Positions 30,275 to 39,123 of a stretch of DNA of 40,747 nucleotides are shown piece by piece. This DNA is from Dehalococcoidia bacterium. Its GTDB lineage: Bacteria; Chloroflexota; Dehalococcoidia; GIF9; AB-539-J10. The notes under the pieces were generated by a model. It was not told where the DNA came from and ran no database searches. It saw only the letters and a list, made by a program, of their open reading frames with translations. Where the stretch lies: NCBI GenBank assembly GCA_023229725.1, contig JALNYR010000003.1, positions 1 to 40,747 on the forward strand. Reading direction: 5' to 3'. The position numbers were made by a program, and so were the translations under genes. The number at the start of each line of letters is the position of its first letter. Within the stretch, counting starts at the first letter, position 1.

Positions 30275-31065
30275 TACACCCACCTCGGCTTATGATCCAG
30301 GCGCACGTCGGCGGTGCGGGATGCGTCATCATCGTCCCAAGTGACCGTGTTGGCTCCCGGTTGCAGGTGCGGGAAGACGCCGGTGAAGTAGCGCGTGTAG
30401 TTCACGCCGTTCAGCGTAACCGTCATCGTGTCGGTGTCAATCTCCACCACGTCACCAGGAACAAGCGTGCCCGTGTAGCCTAGCGCGCGAACGATGTAGA
30501 CAAGGCCGGAGATTGCGGACGCCGTGCTCGCCGTGATCGTGCAGGCACCTCTTTTGACGCGGATTCCGAATGCCGACAGAGCCGCCACGACATCGATTGC
30601 AGCCTCGCCTGGATTCACCTTGCACGCGAAGCCGGTGAGCGCGGAGACGATTGCGAGCCCCGCGATGCCCGACGCCAGCATGTCCCCATCTGCGCTCGCC
30701 GCCGAATGCGCCACGGCCTGCATGATGCCCGACATCGCCGCGTCAGGGTCGGCGGAGATCCCCGGCTCGACGAGGATGCTCAGGATTCCCGGCTGCACGC
30801 GGGTAGCCCCTGCGATCAACTGAGAGGCCCCAGCAAAGGCGGCGATCCCTCGCAGGGTAGAATCCCCCTTCGCAACCACCGCGGAGGACGTGCCAGCTGC
30901 CAGGATTCCGTCCATGATGGCCTGCGCCACTGCCGCCAGAGTCACCACGCCAGAGAGAGACGCCGCGCCAGAGAACACCCCGACGCCGTTTATCACCACG
31001 GCGGGGCTCACGGTACACGACAGGATCCCGTAGTAAACGGCACCCGAACTCACCGCGCCGTACAT
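30274..31065 (-). CDS. tail protein with 20-residue repeats and Dit-like C-terminal domain (263 aa)
   Basis: After 13 residues there are eight consecutive 20-residue units, each ending in Gly (positions 33, 53, 73, 93, 113, 133, 153, 173), then a ninth partial one. The C-terminal ~65 residues (VPGDVVEIDTDTMTVTLNG; GVFPHLQPGANTVTWDD) match the distal tail C-terminal domain and the end of the next protein. The ATG at 31065 lacks a ribosome binding site; a CTG at 31095, in frame and five bases after GGAGG, may be the true start and would add LFGNEQYGTT. Confidence 0.65.
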   Translation of the reverse strand: MYGAVSSGAVYYGILSCTVSPAVVINGVGVFSGAASLSGVVTLAAVAQAIMDGILAAGTSSAVVAKGDSTLRGIAAFAGASQLIAGATRVQPGILSILVEPGISADPDAAMSGIMQAVAHSAASADGDMLASGIAGLAIVSALTGFACKVNPGEAAIDVVAALSAFGIRVKRGACTITASTASAISGLVYIVRALGYTGTLVPGDVVEIDTDTMTVTLNGVNYTRYFTGVFPHLQPGANTVTWDDDDASRTADVRLDHKPRWV

Positions 31066-31104
31066 CGTCGTGCCGTACTGCTCGTTGCCGAACAGGCTTA
31101 CCTC

Positions 31105-32625
31105 CTACGGCTGATCCTGGATGAACGCCATGCCGTCCGCGACGAGATCTGCCGTGCTCGCCGGGGTGTTCGGGTCAGTGTCCGTCGTGTTGTCCGTGTA
31201 GACGAGCGCGGTCGTCCCCATGACCATTCCACCAATGACGGCCCACGCGCCTTTGCCGAGGTGTCGCATCTGGCTCGGATAGGAGCTTGATCCAGACCAT
31301 ACGCCAGCGCCGCTGGCGTAGATCCCAACGCTGTACGACTTTCCGGCGTCCATGCCATAGGCGACGCAGCCCGTGTATGAACCCATCGCCGAGAAGCACC
31401 AGAAGCCAATGGCAATCGAGGCATCGTCTGGAACCATGGCCGAGCAGTAATTCAGCGTCACAAAGGACTGGTTCGCCGATCGGAACCCGTAGCGGCAATG
31501 AATAGCCCCGCAATTCTCGAAGGTCACGGCTGAGAGGTTGGAAAGGTGCGCGCCGTAGTAACTCGTGGTCGCTGGATCGAGGGAGGACGCCTTGAACCCG
31601 ATACCCTTGAATGTCACATTGGTCAGACCAGAACAGTCAATCGGTGACGATTCCTCGCCGTCTACGCGCACCGCGCCCCACAGGATGTAGTCCGATCCAC
31701 TCGCAGGGTTCGTGTCCCACGTCGCCACGGTCAATCGGTTGTCTGACTCGTCAGAGTCCGTGATTTCTCGGATCTGCCCGCTCCCCGTGTCCTGCCAGAT
31801 CGAGATGAATGCGCCATTCCACTCGTCGTCTACTAGAACGTGCGCCGCCTCAACGTCGATGGTCGTGTTTGCCCCTGCCGTTGCGGCTCCACGAACGTGC
31901 CACGCGCGGTCCGCTGTGTCTACCGCTTGAATCGTCAGGCTCGCCGGGATCATAAACTTGGACAGCTTCGTCGTCAGGGTCTCGTCATACTCGCCCGGCG
32001 CGACGTTGATCGTGCAAGCATGCGCCAGGATGAACGGCAGGGCATCCAGCGCTCCTCCGATCGTCAGCTTCGGCGCACCAGACGTGCCCGCGTTTCCGTC
32101 GTCACCAGTCTTAGCGACGTAGAGCGTCGTTGCAGCCTGCGTGATGCAGGCCCCGAGATCAGTGGCCGAGAGCGCTCGGAACGCGGGAGCCCCCGCCGTG
32201 GCCGCGAGAAAATGCGTCGTCGTCGTATCCGCCGCAGCCGCTTTGGCCTTCTTCCCCGTCGTCCCATCGAACAGGACAACCGTGTTGTCCGTCACAGACG
32301 CCGGGCCATTCACGAGATCCGTGATCTCTTCCCCGGCGATCACGCGCTTGACCTCCGTCGCCGCCGGCCACGTCTTCGTCTCGTCGCCAACAGACACCAC
32401 TACGCCGATCGTGCAGGCCGTCAGCCCCGTGAGCGTGTTCGATGTCTTCCCGGTGTACTCCATGATGGCAAAGCTGGTCGCGTCGCCGATGCGGATGTAC
32501 CCGCCGCCTGCATCGAAGTCGGCCCCGCTCGTCAGGACAATCGACGTGTCAGTGCCGCGCTGCCATGTGTTGGCGACTGCGATGTCCGACTTGACGTTAT
32601 TAGATTTCGTGTAAGGCTTTGCCAT
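31105..32625 (-). CDS. beta-helix tail spike/fibre protein (506 aa)
   Basis: An N-terminal fibre-like region (ADFDAGGGYIRIGD, VTDNTVVLFDGTTGKKAKA) is followed near residue 168 by YVAKTGDDGNAGTSGAPKLTIGGAL, the opening of DUF1565-type right-handed beta-helices, and then by Ser/Asn/Gly-rich rungs (LTNVTFKGIGF, LSAVTFENCGAIHC). Such proteins bind or cleave host surface polysaccharide. No catalytic residue can be assigned by eye. Confidence 0.75.
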   Translation of the reverse strand: MAKPYTKSNNVKSDIAVANTWQRGTDTSIVLTSGADFDAGGGYIRIGDATSFAIMEYTGKTSNTLTGLTACTIGVVVSVGDETKTWPAATEVKRVIAGEEITDLVNGPASVTDNTVVLFDGTTGKKAKAAAADTTTTHFLAATAGAPAFRALSATDLGACITQAATTLYVAKTGDDGNAGTSGAPKLTIGGALDALPFILAHACTINVAPGEYDETLTTKLSKFMIPASLTIQAVDTADRAWHVRGAATAGANTTIDVEAAHVLVDDEWNGAFISIWQDTGSGQIREITDSDESDNRLTVATWDTNPASGSDYILWGAVRVDGEESSPIDCSGLTNVTFKGIGFKASSLDPATTSYYGAHLSNLSAVTFENCGAIHCRYGFRSANQSFVTLNYCSAMVPDDASIAIGFWCFSAMGSYTGCVAYGMDAGKSYSVGIYASGAGVWSGSSSYPSQMRHLGKGAWAVIGGMVMGTTALVYTDNTTDTDPNTPASTADLVADGMAFIQDQP

Positions 32626-32631
32626 CCGTCA

Positions 32632-32976
32632 TCAGCCTCCGTTCTCTGCTTGCGGCACGGATAGGCGGCGCAGCTCCTCGAGCGCCGCGGCCCGGATCGT
32701 CTGCGCCACTTCCTCGTCCGGCTTGCCCGCCCACATCTCCGGCTGCACCGCGCGCGCCGTGGCGACGATCTCCGCATCCGTCTTCGTCAAGGCTGCCGCA
32801 ATCGTCAACACGGTTCCGATATGCTCGCCCTTGATGATGAGCGTCGTCGGCAGGCACCCATTCGCAAGCTGGCGCACGGACAGAGACATCGCAAGCTCCC
32901 CGCCGTCCACTACCCGCGTCGCCTTACCGAACAGACTGGGGTTCAACGTCAGCCGGCACTCCGCTTCGTGAATCAC
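32632..32976 (-). CDS. small tail-module protein (114 aa)
   Basis: A GTG start follows the previous stop by few bases; the ribosome binding site is weak (AAGGCGG). The N-terminal half is beta-like, and the second half is helical and acidic (KPDEEVAQTIRAAALEELRRL). No family is recognised. Position suggests a chaperone or linker for the spike next to it. Confidence 0.55.
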   Translation of the reverse strand: MIHEAECRLTLNPSLFGKATRVVDGGELAMSLSVRQLANGCLPTTLIIKGEHIGTVLTIAAALTKTDAEIVATARAVQPEMWAGKPDEEVAQTIRAAALEELRRLSVPQAENGG

Positions 32977-32987
32977 AGAGCGCCGCC

Positions 32988-33404
32988 TTACGCCTGAACG
33001 GCAATCGAAACGGTGATGTTGCCGACGGCGAACTTCAACTGATCGCCGTCGTTGATCGTCTTCGATGCGGTCAGGGATCCGGATGCCTGCATGTCATCAG
33101 TCGCTTCAGTCGCGCTCGCAACGATGGCGAGGTGCGTGATGGTGCCCCAGTTGCCGCCGTTGGCCGGGGGAAACTCAAGCGCCGTGGTGTTCGCAATGGA
33201 GCCCGCATTCGCCCCGGTTGCCATCAAGAGCGCGGTGCGCGCGTAGTCAAACGCTGCCGCGATCTCCTGCCCCGCCATGTCGCCAGCGTCGCCCGGATCT
33301 GCATCGCACAGAGCGCCGTAGATCGTCACCGACTCGGGCGCGCCCGTGTGAAACAGGTGGTCGAGAACGTGGTTTCGTACAGTCGTCGAGAAGCCGCTTG
33401 CCAT
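32988..33404 (-). CDS. phage structural protein of the 'tail fibre' beta-sandwich type (138 aa)
   Basis: FSTTVRNHVLDHLFHTG, then YGALCDADPGDAG, EIAAAFDYARTALLM, IANTTALEFPPANGGNWGTITHLAIV and DGDQLKFAVGNITVSI match a common phage family usually annotated as putative tail fibre or collar protein. The ATG follows GGGGG. It lies just after the distal tail gene. Confidence 0.75.
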   Translation of the reverse strand: MASGFSTTVRNHVLDHLFHTGAPESVTIYGALCDADPGDAGDMAGQEIAAAFDYARTALLMATGANAGSIANTTALEFPPANGGNWGTITHLAIVASATEATDDMQASGSLTASKTINDGDQLKFAVGNITVSIAVQA

Positions 33405-33419
33405 TTCAAGTACCCCCTT

Positions 33420-33995
33420 CTAGGTCTTGAGTGCCGAGAACGTGAGAGTGAAGCCGGTGATGTCCCCGGCCCCGTCGTTCCTGATGCGAATGCGCGGAGG
33501 CGTTGCGTAGCCGCCGCTGTTGGTTACCGCAATCTCTTGCCCGTCTGCCGTGACCGTCGCCGAAGTCGTCACCGTGGATCCGTAGGCGTAGGGGTCGAAT
33601 GCCGTGAGGGGCAGCGTGATCTTCCCAGAGGCCCCGCCAAGGCGCTCAATCGGCAGGTTGCCAAGATAGCGCACGGTGTACGTCCGCGTGGGTTCCTTGG
33701 TGAATACAAGCGAGCAGTCCACCGGACGCCCGTCTGAGTCCAACAGCACCGCGGACACCGCACGCACCGCCGCCGCCAGCGTCTCTGGCGTAGTCGCCCC
33801 GACGAGCACGCACTCCAAGACGAAGACGCGCGCGGATAGGTCGGCCCCGAAGTCCACCGCGCCCTGCCGCCCCGGGACCTCAAGCGTCCTATCCCGCGTC
33901 GCCGGCAGTCCATCGTCCGTGTGCGAGCGCAGGAGTTGCAGACCGAGCGTCGTATCCGCCACGCCGCCCAACGTGAAGCGATGCACGGTTGCCAC
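33420..33995 (-). CDS. distal tail (Dit) protein, apparently lacking the usual C-terminal part (191 aa)
   Basis: The GTG lies five bases after GGGGG and overlaps the tape measure stop. The N-terminal belt domain is visible (RDRTLEVPGRQGAVDFGADL; LLDSDGRPVDCSLVFTKEPTRTYTVRYLG), then ITLPLTAFDPYAYGS and VTNSGGYATPPRIRIRNDG. The chain stops at FTLTFSALKT, before the GDxLEID...LNG...FPxLxPGxNT segment that normally ends these proteins. That segment occurs instead in the genes at 30274 and 29117. Dit forms the hexamer joining tube and tip. Confidence 0.75.
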   Translation of the reverse strand: MATVHRFTLGGVADTTLGLQLLRSHTDDGLPATRDRTLEVPGRQGAVDFGADLSARVFVLECVLVGATTPETLAAAVRAVSAVLLDSDGRPVDCSLVFTKEPTRTYTVRYLGNLPIERLGGASGKITLPLTAFDPYAYGSTVTTSATVTADGQEIAVTNSGGYATPPRIRIRNDGAGDITGFTLTFSALKT

Positions 33996-36592
33996 TAGTA
34001 CCCCCTCCCGCGCTTGCGCGTCTCCCAGAGCGTGTTGATCTCACGCGCCAGAGACTCGACGCGCTGCGGGCTATCCACGTTGATCGTCGCGCCGTCGAAC
34101 AGGCCCCGCATATCCGTGGCGTAGGTCGTGCCGCCCGCGCCGGCCATCGCCAGTTGCGGACCCTGAAGTGCCGCGATGATTCCCTTTCCGATACCGGATA
34201 GGTTCGCCTGCGTCAACGGAATGACCGCCTCGTGGACGCCGGTATCGCCAAGGCGGGCCATGAGCTCTCGTGTTGCGATTCCGCCGTGCGCGAAGCCCGT
34301 GATGGCTAGGGCCGCGCCCCCCGCAGCATAGGCACCAGACTCGGCAAACTTCGGCAGAGCGAGCGGACTCAGCGCGAACGTGAGCGCGATCGCTTCGGCG
34401 AGAGATGCCGCCGCCTTCAAGAACAGCTCTTCCTTGAGCGCCTTGAGGACGTTCTTCACGGTCTCTTTGAGTAGCTCCCAGGTGCTCTTCTTCGTCTCTT
34501 CGTAGGCGGTCTTCTCGGCTTCAAGAGCCGCTTGCGTCTGTGTCTTGGCGGCTTCCTCCGCAGACACGTAGTCATCCAGAATGCGCTGGTGCTCCGCGTT
34601 GTACTGCTCTTGCGTGATGATCTTGTCGTTGAGTTGCTGTTCTAGATTCGCCACGTCCTGATCGCGCAACGCGGCGAGTTCCTCAATCCGCGTCTTCTCG
34701 TCGGCGTTGATGTCTCCGAGGCGGTCCTGGTACTCCTGTTCGGCGTTACCCTGATCGATGAATGCCTGCGTGATCCCCTGGAAGACGTTTGTCAGCGCGC
34801 TCTTCAACTCATCACCGAGTTTGGTGAACTCCTCAGTGATGGCCCCAGTCTTCTCGTCTACGGTCTTCTGCGTGATCGATAGGCTGTTCTTGAGGAATGA
34901 CGTGAACCCGTTCCACGCAGCCTGGCGTCTTGCGAGGCGCTCCGCTTCTTCCACCGCCCGCTTCTCATCCGCCGCGGCCTGCATGTCTTGTAGGCCAGAG
35001 ACGTAGGTGATATCCGCCGCGATGCCTGACGTGATCCCCGTGGGACTCGTCATAGAGGTGTTGAGCGTTATCCCGCCTTCCTCCATCGTGGCAACGGATC
35101 CGATCAGCCCAGCGTTGCGCCCGATAGAGGTCCTCGATGCCTCTACCATCGAGGCGGCGGCGTCTTCGTTCGCTTTCTGCACGGCCTTGATCTCTTCGGC
35201 CCACTCATGGACGATGCGTTTCACCGCCGCGAACTCCCGCGCGCGCGCAATCGCCGATGCGATGGCCCCGCCAAGAAGCGCAGCAGCCCCCGCCGCTAGT
35301 TGGAACGCAGCCGTGATTGGGTTGAAGGTCGCTATCCAGTTATACGCCTGGAACGCCAGGAAGCCGGCGAGAACAGCAGCGATAGCACCGACGACAAACT
35401 CCTTGTGCTCTGCAATCCAGACAAACGTCTCAGCGATACCCTTCGTCAGGACAGTGAAGAAGCTCCCAATGGCCGCTTCATTCTCCCCGAACGTAGTTAT
35501 CAGGTCTTCCAGGGCCGGGAGCAACGCTTCTCCCACATCCTGTTTTAGGTTAGTGAATCGATTACCGAGAGTCTCGAGGCGCGTCGATAGCGTGTCCGAC
35601 TTGGTATTGAAATCATCCTGTAGGTCCCTAGCCGTTACATACTCTCCATTTGCGAGCGCCACAGCTTCCTCAACGCGCCCCCAGTTTTGCCCAAGGATCT
35701 CCACTTTAGAAGCAGACTCCCCGAGCGCTTGCCTCAAGATGTCCCCGTTATCTCCCCCATCAGCTATCTTCTGGGCGATGTCTCCGAGAAGCCCGACGAA
35801 GTTGTTGTCTCGCATCGTTACGAACTCGTCATTCGTGAGTCCGAGCGCGGTAGCGAACTGATCTATCTTGTCCTTGTCCTTCATCGCGGAGACGACGCTC
35901 TGAAGTTGTGACGCCGCCTCTTTCGCCGTCCCGCTGATCTCTGTGAAAGACGCGACGAGTGCGGCGATATTCGGCGCTGACACGCCCATACCAACGAAGT
36001 TGTCCGCAACCTTTTTCGTGTTCTCGATGAGGTCATCCCACGAGACCAGATGCGTTTCCGCGAGTGCGCCGACAGCAGAAGCGAACCCCTCGAAATCGAG
36101 ATCGGAGTCCGCCAAGATCTGTTTGATCTGCCCGAAGTCCTCCGCGACCTCCGCGGGCAGTTCTCCGGTAGCTACGCCGATTCTGGCCACGCTTGTAACA
36201 AACTTGTCGATCTCCGCAGAGGTGTCGATTCCCATGCGCGCCGCAGCGTTGGCAACGGTCATCAAGTCTTGCGATGTAATCGGCACCTGCTCGGACAGCT
36301 TCCGCATTGCCTCACCAACACCGCCCGCCTCACGCGGATCAATCATCGTAGCGAGTTCTGCGACCTTGGTTTCATACTCCGTTGCCTGCTGGATCGCATC
36401 TTTGATGAAGCTCTTGAACTCTCCGACGAGCTTGCCGATGGCGAATGCCCCGGCGACGCTCGCCGCAGCCTTTCCCCAAGACTGCTCGATGTTCTTGGCA
36501 GCCGTCTCGCCTTGGGTATTGACCTCCTTGAGATCAGTAAGACCCTGATTCTTGTCGATGCGGAACGACCCAAGCACCTCGAATACGTTCAT
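33995..36592 (-). CDS. tape measure protein (865 aa)
   Basis: Length, helical content and position identify it. Residues ~75-165 match the TP901-type minor tail domain (EYETKVAELATMIDPREAGGVGEAMRKLSEQVPITSQDLMTVANAAARMG). A hydrophobic stretch follows (FVVGAIAAVLAGFLAFQAYNW), a long coiled coil near residues 620-730 and a second hydrophobic part (LAEAIALTFALSPLALPKFA). It sets tail length and may enter the host envelope. The ATG overlaps the chaperone stop. Confidence 0.92.
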   Translation of the reverse strand: MNVFEVLGSFRIDKNQGLTDLKEVNTQGETAAKNIEQSWGKAAASVAGAFAIGKLVGEFKSFIKDAIQQATEYETKVAELATMIDPREAGGVGEAMRKLSEQVPITSQDLMTVANAAARMGIDTSAEIDKFVTSVARIGVATGELPAEVAEDFGQIKQILADSDLDFEGFASAVGALAETHLVSWDDLIENTKKVADNFVGMGVSAPNIAALVASFTEISGTAKEAASQLQSVVSAMKDKDKIDQFATALGLTNDEFVTMRDNNFVGLLGDIAQKIADGGDNGDILRQALGESASKVEILGQNWGRVEEAVALANGEYVTARDLQDDFNTKSDTLSTRLETLGNRFTNLKQDVGEALLPALEDLITTFGENEAAIGSFFTVLTKGIAETFVWIAEHKEFVVGAIAAVLAGFLAFQAYNWIATFNPITAAFQLAAGAAALLGGAIASAIARAREFAAVKRIVHEWAEEIKAVQKANEDAAASMVEASRTSIGRNAGLIGSVATMEEGGITLNTSMTSPTGITSGIAADITYVSGLQDMQAAADEKRAVEEAERLARRQAAWNGFTSFLKNSLSITQKTVDEKTGAITEEFTKLGDELKSALTNVFQGITQAFIDQGNAEQEYQDRLGDINADEKTRIEELAALRDQDVANLEQQLNDKIITQEQYNAEHQRILDDYVSAEEAAKTQTQAALEAEKTAYEETKKSTWELLKETVKNVLKALKEELFLKAAASLAEAIALTFALSPLALPKFAESGAYAAGGAALAITGFAHGGIATRELMARLGDTGVHEAVIPLTQANLSGIGKGIIAALQGPQLAMAGAGGTTYATDMRGLFDGATINVDSPQRVESLAREINTLWETRKRGRGY

Positions 36593-37370
36593 CCGAGCAC
36601 CGCCGCCGCTTTCATTGCCTGCACGCCCCTGTAGCGCCGGAACGCGCCAGCCGCCGCCAGGGCATCTGCCTCAGCCGCAACCTCTCGCGCTTCGTTCAAC
36701 TCGTCCTCCGTCGCCAGCTCACTACCGACCTCATCACCCAGGCCACAAGACTCAAGGTAAGAACCGAATGTCGTGCCCTCTTCGTGCGGGGTCGTGAGGT
36801 AGGCCATGAATGCCGCCTGCCGCATCCCGCGTTCCTCGTCGCGCCGCTTCTCACGTCCAATGGCCTCCAGAGTCTCGTCTAGCCGAGCGTAAGGGATTCC
36901 GAGGATGTCTTCGTCTTTCCAGCCCGTGCGGCTTTGGACGGCCCAGACCGCGTCTTCCAGAGCGTCATCAGCTTGCCGTCTTTCGCTAGAAGGCTGGAGA
37001 ATTCGCCGAAAAAACGGGCGAAGTCCTCGTGATCCAGCAGCCCGGTGATGTACGTCGTCAGGAACCAAAGCGGGATCGTCTCCGCATCCTCAACGTCGGA
37101 CGGTTCAAGTTGCTTCGCTCCATCGAGTGGAGTCAGCGTGCCGAACGCCCATCCGAACAGATCCTCCGGCTCAGACGCGAAAACCTCGTACAACGAGCGC
37201 CCGAACTCCTCTCGCGTCAGGCCCTCCGTCGCCACGCCGGCAGCCGTCTTCCGCTGATACCCGAACCAGACGCCAAGGAGCTTCGTGAGATCCTTCGTCC
37301 CCAACCGCCGAAACTGATAGGAGCCGCGGGGTAGATCGATCCGCGGCCCCTCCCAGCCAATCGTGCTCAC
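36589..37370 (-). CDS. tail assembly chaperone G-T fusion by -1 frameshift (260 aa)
   Basis: Ribosomes that slip back one base at TTTTTTC (37014-37008) leave the first frame and read on to 36589. The join gives EDFARFF-RRILQPSSERRQADDALEDA. The added part (WKDEDILGIPYARLDETLEAIG, then GMRQAAFMAYLTTPHEEGTTFG) has the usual look of the T segment, between tail tube and tape measure genes. In lambda-like systems the fusion guides tape measure folding and tube assembly. The frameshift is inferred from the sequence. Confidence 0.8.
36879..37370 (-). CDS. tail assembly chaperone G, unshifted product (163 aa)
   Basis: The GTG at 37370 lies eight bases after GGAGG, just after the major tail protein stop; earlier in-frame TTG and GTG codons lie inside that gene and lack a site. 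The chain (GWEGPRIDLPRGSYQFRRLGTKDLTKLLG) has the helical form of these chaperones and ends in a Lys/Ser tail after the slip site. Confidence 0.8.
   Translation of the reverse strand: MSTIGWEGPRIDLPRGSYQFRRLGTKDLTKLLGVWFGYQRKTAAGVATEGLTREEFGRSLYEVFASEPEDLFGWAFGTLTPLDGAKQLEPSDVEDAETIPLWFLTTYITGLLDHEDFARFFGEFSSLLAKDGKLMTLWKTRSGPSKAARAGKTKTSSESLTLG
37008..37014 (-). other. -1 programmed frameshift site T TTT TTC
   Basis: In the chaperone frame the codons are CGT TTT TTC, so the heptamer is placed exactly as X XXY YYZ. Both Phe tRNAs can re-pair after a one-base slip. The downstream -1 frame stays open for 140 codons up to the tape measure start. Confidence 0.8.
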
Positions 37371-37393
37371 TTCATCAGCCTCCGTGTTGCCGC

Positions 37394-38236
37394 TTACGCC
37401 TGCGGCACCCAAATCTCGAACGGCGCATCGCTGAGGTCCAGATTCGTCCGGTCCCAGTGCGCCTCAATGGCAAGCGCGGCGACGAGGTTCTGCTTCTTCT
37501 GCAAGTTGATCGTCATGCCGCCATTCGCCAGTGCATCGCGCAAGACCCAGTAACAGGCCTTGGTCAACGCCGAAGAAGAAGGTCGCCCGACGAGCGCCCA
37601 GTCGTGGTAGTCGTCGTCATCAACGTGGTTCAACGTCAGCACGTCGAAGTTGTCCGCCGACGCGCTCGAGTCGTATGAGTACGCGACGGTGATCTCGTCG
37701 GTGTCAAGGATCGCCCCGGTGATGATCTCCGTGATCTCGCGTGTCGTGACGTTGAGGTTGTAGTCCGTTCCCGACACGGCGAGGTGAGGAATTCCCAACG
37801 CCGCGTGCGTGTAGTAGACCTTCACGGTGTTGTTGTCGATGTTCACGCCGCCGCCGGGAACGATGCCGCTCGTGAGCTCAAGCCCCGTCCCCAGGTACTC
37901 GCCCGTGACGAAGGTCCAGGTGCGGTCCGCGGACTGCAATCCGCCCATCATCAGCAAGAGGTTCTGCGTCGTGAGGACTTCCGCGAGGTTCACGGTCATC
38001 TTCGCGGCGCACCCGATGATGATGTCAAGGCCCTTGACCTTGCCGTACGAGCCATCCGCGTCAACGTCCAGGTACTCCGGCGTCACCTCGAAGACGTTGC
38101 CGCCCTTGGTGAAGCCGATCGCGCGCTCGGACCCGCCGCCCACTCCATCCACGAAGTCAACGAGCACCTTACCCGCGCCGATCACCATTCTCTGATGCGA
38201 GTTTGTGGTGATTCCGGTCTGAATCGCTACGGCCAT
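37394..38236 (-). CDS. major tail protein (280 aa)
   Basis: The ATG follows GGAGGAGG. The beta-rich chain (MAVAIQTGITTNSHQRMVIGAGKVLVDF; EVTPEYLDVDADGSYGKVKG; KMTVNLAEVLTTQNLLLMMGG) and its place before the chaperone pair fit a siphovirus tail tube subunit. It is somewhat longer than minimal tube proteins and may carry an extra surface domain in the middle. Confidence 0.82.
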   Translation of the reverse strand: MAVAIQTGITTNSHQRMVIGAGKVLVDFVDGVGGGSERAIGFTKGGNVFEVTPEYLDVDADGSYGKVKGLDIIIGCAAKMTVNLAEVLTTQNLLLMMGGLQSADRTWTFVTGEYLGTGLELTSGIVPGGGVNIDNNTVKVYYTHAALGIPHLAVSGTDYNLNVTTREITEIITGAILDTDEITVAYSYDSSASADNFDVLTLNHVDDDDYHDWALVGRPSSSALTKACYWVLRDALANGGMTINLQKKQNLVAALAIEAHWDRTNLDLSDAPFEIWVPQA

Positions 38237-38250
38237 GTTCCTCCTCCTGG

Positions 38251-38685
38251 CTAGACGATTGCCGCTACCTGGCCCTTAGCTACGGCCAAGATCCAGAATA
38301 CGAGCGACCGCTGCCATTCCGTATGAGTGCCCGTCGGGATGTCTCCCCCGCTGAAGTAGCTGAGCGAGTAGTGAGCGTCGCCTTCGGGAGTCGTTGCCGT
38401 CCGGCCCTCAAGGAGCCGCACGATCCTGTCTGCTGCCGCGTCCACGCTGTCGGGGACATTCGAGTCGATGAAGATTTCAAGCGTGTACTCGGGCCCGGCG
38501 CACACAGCCCAGTCGTCGCCGCCTTCGGAGTTCCAAGAGAGGTCGTGGACGAAGTACAGACCATCCGGGTTCTCTGCCGCTTCACCACGAAAGAGGCGCA
38601 CAGTGCCGCCCGAGAGCGTCTTGAGCGTGGCGTCGGCGGTCAGAACATCGTAGAGGTCTGCGAGGACAGCAGCTACAGGGTCCAT
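38251..38685 (-). CDS. tail completion/terminator-like protein (144 aa)
   Basis: MDPVAAVLADLYDVLTADATLKTLSGGTVRLFRG and the later YTLEIFIDSNVPDSVDAAADRIVRLLEG fit the short alpha-beta proteins that cap the tail tube (gp17/gpU-like role). The ATG directly follows the gp10-like stop, with GAAGGAGG upstream. Assignment rests on pattern and position. Confidence 0.7.
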   Translation of the reverse strand: MDPVAAVLADLYDVLTADATLKTLSGGTVRLFRGEAAENPDGLYFVHDLSWNSEGGDDWAVCAGPEYTLEIFIDSNVPDSVDAAADRIVRLLEGRTATTPEGDAHYSLSYFSGGDIPTGTHTEWQRSLVFWILAVAKGQVAAIV

Positions 38686-39123
38686 CTACATGCCCTCCTT
38701 CTTGAGCGCCGCCGCCCAGCCCTTCTCAAAGCCCGCGTAGATCGCATCTCTGTTCTCGTCAAGGGTGCGCTTCAACCATGGACGCCCGCCCTTTGAGGCT
38801 GGCTTCTTCTCAAGGTAGAGCCCGTACTTGACGCGCGAGCCGATCGAAGCGGTGACGCTAGTTCCGTCCGTCTTGACTTCTGTCTCGACTCCGGCCGGCC
38901 CGGAGAGCGTGCCGAGGCGCACCGCAGGGAACTCGCCCGGAGCGGAGGCCGTGTACGTGCGCTGCGTCCCCGGCACGCGATACGTGCGCCCAGTTCCCGC
39001 CTGCTTGAGATTCTTGACGGTCATGCCGCGCATGTTCTCGATGCCGGCGGTCATGGCGGCTTTTCCCGCGCGCTCGAATGCGGCGGTCACGGCTGGCAGG
39101 TTCGACTTGAAGCTCACGCTCAT
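38686..39123 (-). CDS. HK97 gp10-like tail-component protein (145 aa)
   Basis: FKSNLPAVTAAFERAGKAAMTAGIENM, a basic centre, then PGEFPAVRLGTLSGP and SRVKYGLYLEKKPASKGGRPWLKRTL match the gp10 family placed between head closure and tail completion proteins. The ATG overlaps the preceding stop. It is thought to help join head and tail. Confidence 0.85.
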   Translation of the reverse strand: MSVSFKSNLPAVTAAFERAGKAAMTAGIENMRGMTVKNLKQAGTGRTYRVPGTQRTYTASAPGEFPAVRLGTLSGPAGVETEVKTDGTSVTASIGSRVKYGLYLEKKPASKGGRPWLKRTLDENRDAIYAGFEKGWAAALKKEGM

